Assembly (NCBI GenBank): GCA_036397395.1
Contig: DASWIZ010000006.1
Coordinates: 1-7,898, forward strand
DNA from: DASRUP01 sp036397395
Lineage (GTDB): Bacteria > Patescibacteriota > Minisyncoccia > Minisyncoccales > UBA10102
Direction of reading: 5' to 3'
DNA: 7,898 bases
Under the pieces are notes generated by a model. The model ran no database searches. It was not told the DNA's origin and saw nothing but the letters and a program-made list of their open reading frames with translations. Numbering within the stretch: position 1 is the stretch's first letter; the number at the start of each line of letters is the position of its first letter. Made by a program: the position numbers and the translations under genes. This document shows positions 5,774-7,898 of the stretch, piece after piece.

Positions 5774-6319
5774 ATGGCAGACGATTTTGAGACAAATGAA
5801 CAGGAGCGCGACGAAAGTCCGCAACAACAGGAGAATGAAAAGAAAAAGATTGGCGCGGGAACAGTTATCTTGTTTATAATTGCCTTCTCAATTCCCGCGT
5901 TTTTCCTGTTGACCTCGCCATGGCCGTTCGGCTCGAATGAGCAAATAGTTCAAACTCCTTTGCCAACACCCTCGCCTCAACCTCAAGCAATCAATAATCA
6001 GCCTTCAGAGAAAACTGGGATACCGGAAGGATATTTTGCGGAGGTCATCCATATTAAGTTTGTAGGTGGTTCAGAAGATGTGCCAATGGAAGAATTACTA
6101 TCCGCGCATATGAAAAACTCGCTTGAATATATGCGCCGGCTGATTACGTTATCAGACGAGGAGCTACAAAAAATTGGTGGAGAGAGATTGCGGCTCTGGT
6201 TTGAGATTAAGTTACTGCCGGGAATTGACGCTGTTCAATTTATGGGAGAATTAAGAGGTTTAAGCAATGTGGAGAGTGCAGAGTTTGCCCCATTGCCAGC
6301 TCCGCCCCCGGAGCTATGA
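5774..6319 (+). CDS. membrane-anchored protein with subtilase-propeptide-like outer domain
   Basis: 181-aa protein: acidic, Gln-rich cytoplasmic start (1-22), KKK then one membrane segment (about 27-47), a Pro-rich linker (about 60-84), and an extracytoplasmic domain (87-181). That domain begins with a strand (AEVIHIKF), passes through a helical LSDEELQKIGGE part and ends LRLWFEIKLLPGIDAVQFMG...LRGLSNVESAEFAPLPAPPP. This order and the closing pattern resemble the N-terminal prodomain of some S8 (subtilisin-like) peptidases, where W/Y-F-x-hydrophobic-P-G-x-D-LRAL-x-x-VE-x-AE precedes a proline stretch. No catalytic domain follows: the frame stops and a DUF167 gene begins 4 bases later. It may be a stand-alone inhibitor-like domain, a remnant, or a ferredoxin-like fold of other use. 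The start choice (5774 rather than 5768, or the longer frame through the patatin gene) follows the -10 box at 5761. Confidence 0.75.
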   Translation: MADDFETNEQERDESPQQQENEKKKIGAGTVILFIIAFSIPAFFLLTSPWPFGSNEQIVQTPLPTPSPQPQAINNQPSEKTGIPEGYFAEVIHIKFVGGSEDVPMEELLSAHMKNSLEYMRRLITLSDEELQKIGGERLRLWFEIKLLPGIDAVQFMGELRGLSNVESAEFAPLPAPPPEL

Positions 6320-6323
6320 GGGT

Positions 6324-6545
6324 ATGACAAAGGTTTACGTAAAAGCAAAAGCGAGGGCGGGAAAGACGGAGGTGAAGCAGATCGACCAAACGCATTTTGA
6401 GGTGGCGGTGCCAGAGGCGCCGGAAAAGGGTTTGGCAAACAGGGCGGTGCTTAAGGCTTTGGCAGAGTATCTGGACATGCCCGCGTATCGGCTTTCTTTG
6501 GTGTCGGGAGCCGCTTGGCGGAATAAAATAATTGAGATAGAATAA
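6324..6545 (+). CDS. DUF167 / YggU family protein (UPF0235)
   Basis: 73-aa small conserved protein of the DUF167 (YggU) family. The pattern VKAKARAGKTEV, then EVAVPEAPEKGLANRAVLKALAEYL (about 26-50), then a SGAAWRNKIIEIE end matches the family: P-x-x-G-x-AN in the middle and G-x-x-x-R-x-K near the C-terminus. Cellular role is unknown for the family. The start is ATG 6324, 4 bases after the preceding stop, with GGAG (6310-6313) 10 bases upstream as a possible ribosome binding site. A longer in-frame start inside the previous gene adds residues unlike the family. It is probably co-transcribed with the propeptide-like gene. Its stop codon overlaps the -10 box of the slipin gene. Confidence 0.9.
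   Translation: MTKVYVKAKARAGKTEVKQIDQTHFEVAVPEAPEKGLANRAVLKALAEYLDMPAYRLSLVSGAAWRNKIIEIE
6515..6543 (+). promoter_or_regulatory. internal promoter of the slipin gene
   Basis: TTGGCG (6515-6520), a 17-base spacer and TAGAAT (6538-6543) lie inside the end of the DUF167 gene. The ATG at 6551 follows after 7 bases with no ribosome binding site, so the slipin can be expressed alone from a near-leaderless message. Confidence 0.5.
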
Positions 6546-6550
6546 ATTAT

Positions 6551-7279
6551 ATGGAAATATTAGGCATTTTTATTGCGGTTGTGGTTGTGCTGGCTTTCGC
6601 GTTTTTGCGCATTGTGCGAGAATACGAGCGGGCTGTGGTGTTTCGGCTGGGCCGTTTGGCTGGGGTTCGCGGGCCCGGGCTTTTTGTTTTAATTCCGCTT
6701 GTTGAAAAAATGGAGAAAATGGATTTGCGCACCATAACGCTGGACGTGCCGGCGCAAGACGTTATTTCCCAGGACAATATTCCAGTAAACGTAGATGCCG
6801 TGTTGTACTTTCGGGTGGTTGACCCTATTCGGGCGGTGGTGGAAGTGGAAAACTTTTTGCTTGCCACGTCGCAAATTTCCCAGACCACTTTGCGCAGTAT
6901 TACGGGAAAGGCCACGTTCGACGAGCTTCTCGGCGAGCGGGAAAAATTAAACGAACAATTGCACCAAACCATTGACCAGGCAACCGACCCGTGGGGCATA
7001 AAAGTAATGGGCGTGGAAATTAAGCACGTGGAAACACCGGAAGACATGCAGCGCGCCATTGCAAAGCAGGCCGAGGCCGAACGCATCCGCCGCGCAAAAA
7101 TTATTTTGGCGGAAGGCGAGTTCCAGGCGGCCGGCAAACTGCGCGAGGCGGCCGACGTGTTGGGAGCAGAACCCATTAAGCTGCGCTATTTGGAAACCCT
7201 GTCGGAAGCCGCGCGCGAAAAAAGCGTAACCATTTTGTTTCCCATGGAGCTTACCGATATCCTAAAAAAGCTGCATTGA
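6551..7279 (+). CDS. slipin (stomatin/prohibitin-type SPFH membrane protein)
   Basis: 242-aa band 7/SPFH protein of the slipin (p-stomatin) type: an N-terminal membrane hairpin or segment (about 3-18), then REYERAVVFRLGR (24-36), GPGLFVLIPLVEK, DVPAQDVISQDNIPVNVDAVLYFRV, the RSITGKATFDELLGERE stretch, WGIKVMGVEIKHVETP, and an Ala/Glu-rich helical tail (KQAEAERIRRAKIILAEGE onward). These proteins form ring oligomers on membranes and organise lipid or protease partners. Bacterial and archaeal slipins are often encoded next to an NfeD protease; no NfeD gene is present in this window. It starts 5 bases after the DUF167 stop and also has its own promoter. Length and motifs are complete, and the family call is strong. 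Confidence 0.94.
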   Translation: MEILGIFIAVVVVLAFAFLRIVREYERAVVFRLGRLAGVRGPGLFVLIPLVEKMEKMDLRTITLDVPAQDVISQDNIPVNVDAVLYFRVVDPIRAVVEVENFLLATSQISQTTLRSITGKATFDELLGEREKLNEQLHQTIDQATDPWGIKVMGVEIKHVETPEDMQRAIAKQAEAERIRRAKIILAEGEFQAAGKLREAADVLGAEPIKLRYLETLSEAAREKSVTILFPMELTDILKKLH

Positions 7280-7328
7280 CGCGTTGCGTTGTAACACCTT
7301 GAGCCGTAAGTCGTTTATAAACATAATA

Positions 7329-7334
7329 TATAAT
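7329..7334 (+). promoter_or_regulatory. -10 box of the peptidoglycan-binding protein gene
   Basis: A perfect TATAAT lies exactly 6 bases before the ATG at 7341. The bases between are ACAAAA, with no Shine-Dalgarno sequence. No convincing -35 is found at the right distance (GTAAGT at 7306). The 61-base gap after the slipin shows no clear terminator. Confidence 0.65.
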
Positions 7335-7340
7335 ACAAAA

Positions 7341-7898
7341 ATGAAAAAGAAATTTTTAGGCGGCGTGCTGGCTGTAAGCTTGTTTGTTGCTGGCGTAATG
7401 CCGGCAATAAGCTCGGCCCAGGACGCAACCAGCACGGAAGAAGTAAATACCATAGTGCAGCTGCAGGCGCAAATTCAGCAGTTGCTGGCGCAAATCCAGC
7501 AGATAAAAGACCAGATTAACCAGCTTCAGGGGCAGCAGGGAACTTTGCAGCAACAAGTGCAGCAGCTTCGCCTGGAAGCAAGGCAGCTGCGCGAAGGGTT
7601 AAGCGGGGAGGACGTAAAACTGTTGCAGGAAATTCTTGCGACTGACCCTTCTATTTACCCCCAGGGGTTAATAACGGGATTTTTTGGCCCGCTTACGAAA
7701 GCCGCGGTAGTAAAATTCCAGGCAAAGTTTGGCATAGACCAGATAGGCGAGGTTGGTCCGCAAACAAGGGCAAGAATAAACCAGCTTTTGGCAGAGGGCG
7801 CGGGAAATTCGGGCAAGGTGCCTCCGGGATTATTAATTGCTCCCGGCATAGCAAAGAAACTGGGCGGGTCGCCCGCGGTTCCCGAGGGGCAAAAACTT
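7341..7898 (+). CDS. exported coiled-coil protein with peptidoglycan-binding domain (partial, 3' end beyond window)
   Basis: The first 186 codons of a gene that runs off the right edge with no stop. A signal peptide is clear: MKKK, a hydrophobic core (5-20), and a probable cleavage site after SSA (26). Residues about 38-86 form a Gln-rich coiled coil with Leu/Ile at heptad spacing (QLQAQIQQLLAQIQQIKDQ and onward). Residues about 88-150 match the PG_binding_1 domain: EDVKLLQEIL, then GFFGPLTKAAVVKFQAKFGI and VGPQTRARINQLL. A Gly/Pro-rich stretch follows. Such proteins bind the peptidoglycan of the cell wall. The coiled coil suggests oligomers or a surface spacer, and any C-terminal catalytic or anchoring part is outside the window. 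The start is fixed by the signal peptide and the TATAAT box 6 bases upstream. Confidence 0.9.
   Translation, partial: MKKKFLGGVLAVSLFVAGVMPAISSAQDATSTEEVNTIVQLQAQIQQLLAQIQQIKDQINQLQGQQGTLQQQVQQLRLEARQLREGLSGEDVKLLQEILATDPSIYPQGLITGFFGPLTKAAVVKFQAKFGIDQIGEVGPQTRARINQLLAEGAGNSGKVPPGLLIAPGIAKKLGGSPAVPEGQKL

Noticed and set aside
6267..6323. Longer N-terminus for the DUF167 protein
   Set aside because: The added 19 residues do not fit the family, whose members begin close to the VKAKA strand.
1..7898. CRISPR array, insertion sequence, tRNA or rRNA
   Set aside because: No regularly spaced repeats, transposase motifs, cloverleaf or rRNA-like stretches were seen on either strand.

Overview
The window looks like a piece of a small, gene-dense bacterial genome, most likely from the Candidate Phyla Radiation (Patescibacteria, Parcubacteria-like). 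This is inferred from the mix of genes: short single-membrane-segment proteins carrying a YGF-x-x-x-YP-x-DW domain, an exported coiled-coil protein with a peptidoglycan-binding domain, a shortened YgjP-type metallopeptidase, a Pif1-like helicase with an added C-terminal helix-turn-helix region, and intergenic gaps of 0 to 130 bases. No rRNA or other phylogenetic marker is present. TGA ends six of the genes, which argues against lineages that read UGA as glycine. All genes I accept lie on the + strand.

Layout. 1-169: a rho-independent terminator (59-96) and the promoter of the next gene. 170-2304: Pif1-like helicase, a Pur-alpha-like nucleic-acid-binding protein (DUF3276), and a very long near-perfect hairpin. 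2316-3448: YgjP-like metallopeptidase, then a probable toxin-antitoxin pair (51-aa acidic protein plus PIN-domain VapC-like protein) closed by a strong terminator. 3465-4664: a membrane-anchored exported protein of unknown function. 4665-4773: a spacer with a doubtful 25-codon ORF. 4774-5760: patatin-like phospholipase. 5774-7279: a membrane-anchored protein whose outer domain resembles a subtilase propeptide, a DUF167/YggU protein and a slipin. 7341-end: the start of an exported coiled-coil/peptidoglycan-binding protein.

The first part is nucleic-acid handling (helicase and ssDNA/RNA-binding protein). The second half is envelope-oriented (lipase, anchored propeptide-like domain, slipin, cell-wall-binding protein). 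No single operon joins them, because most genes have their own promoter.

The most striking signal is regulatory. Four genes have a TATAAT-like -10 box exactly 6 bases before the ATG (2331, 2760, 3477, 7341), and two more have it 7 bases before (5774, 6551). Transcription should therefore start at or next to the start codon, giving leaderless mRNAs. Other points worth attention are the 36-bp hairpin with repeated arms, the propeptide-like domain without a protease, and the small antitoxin candidate.
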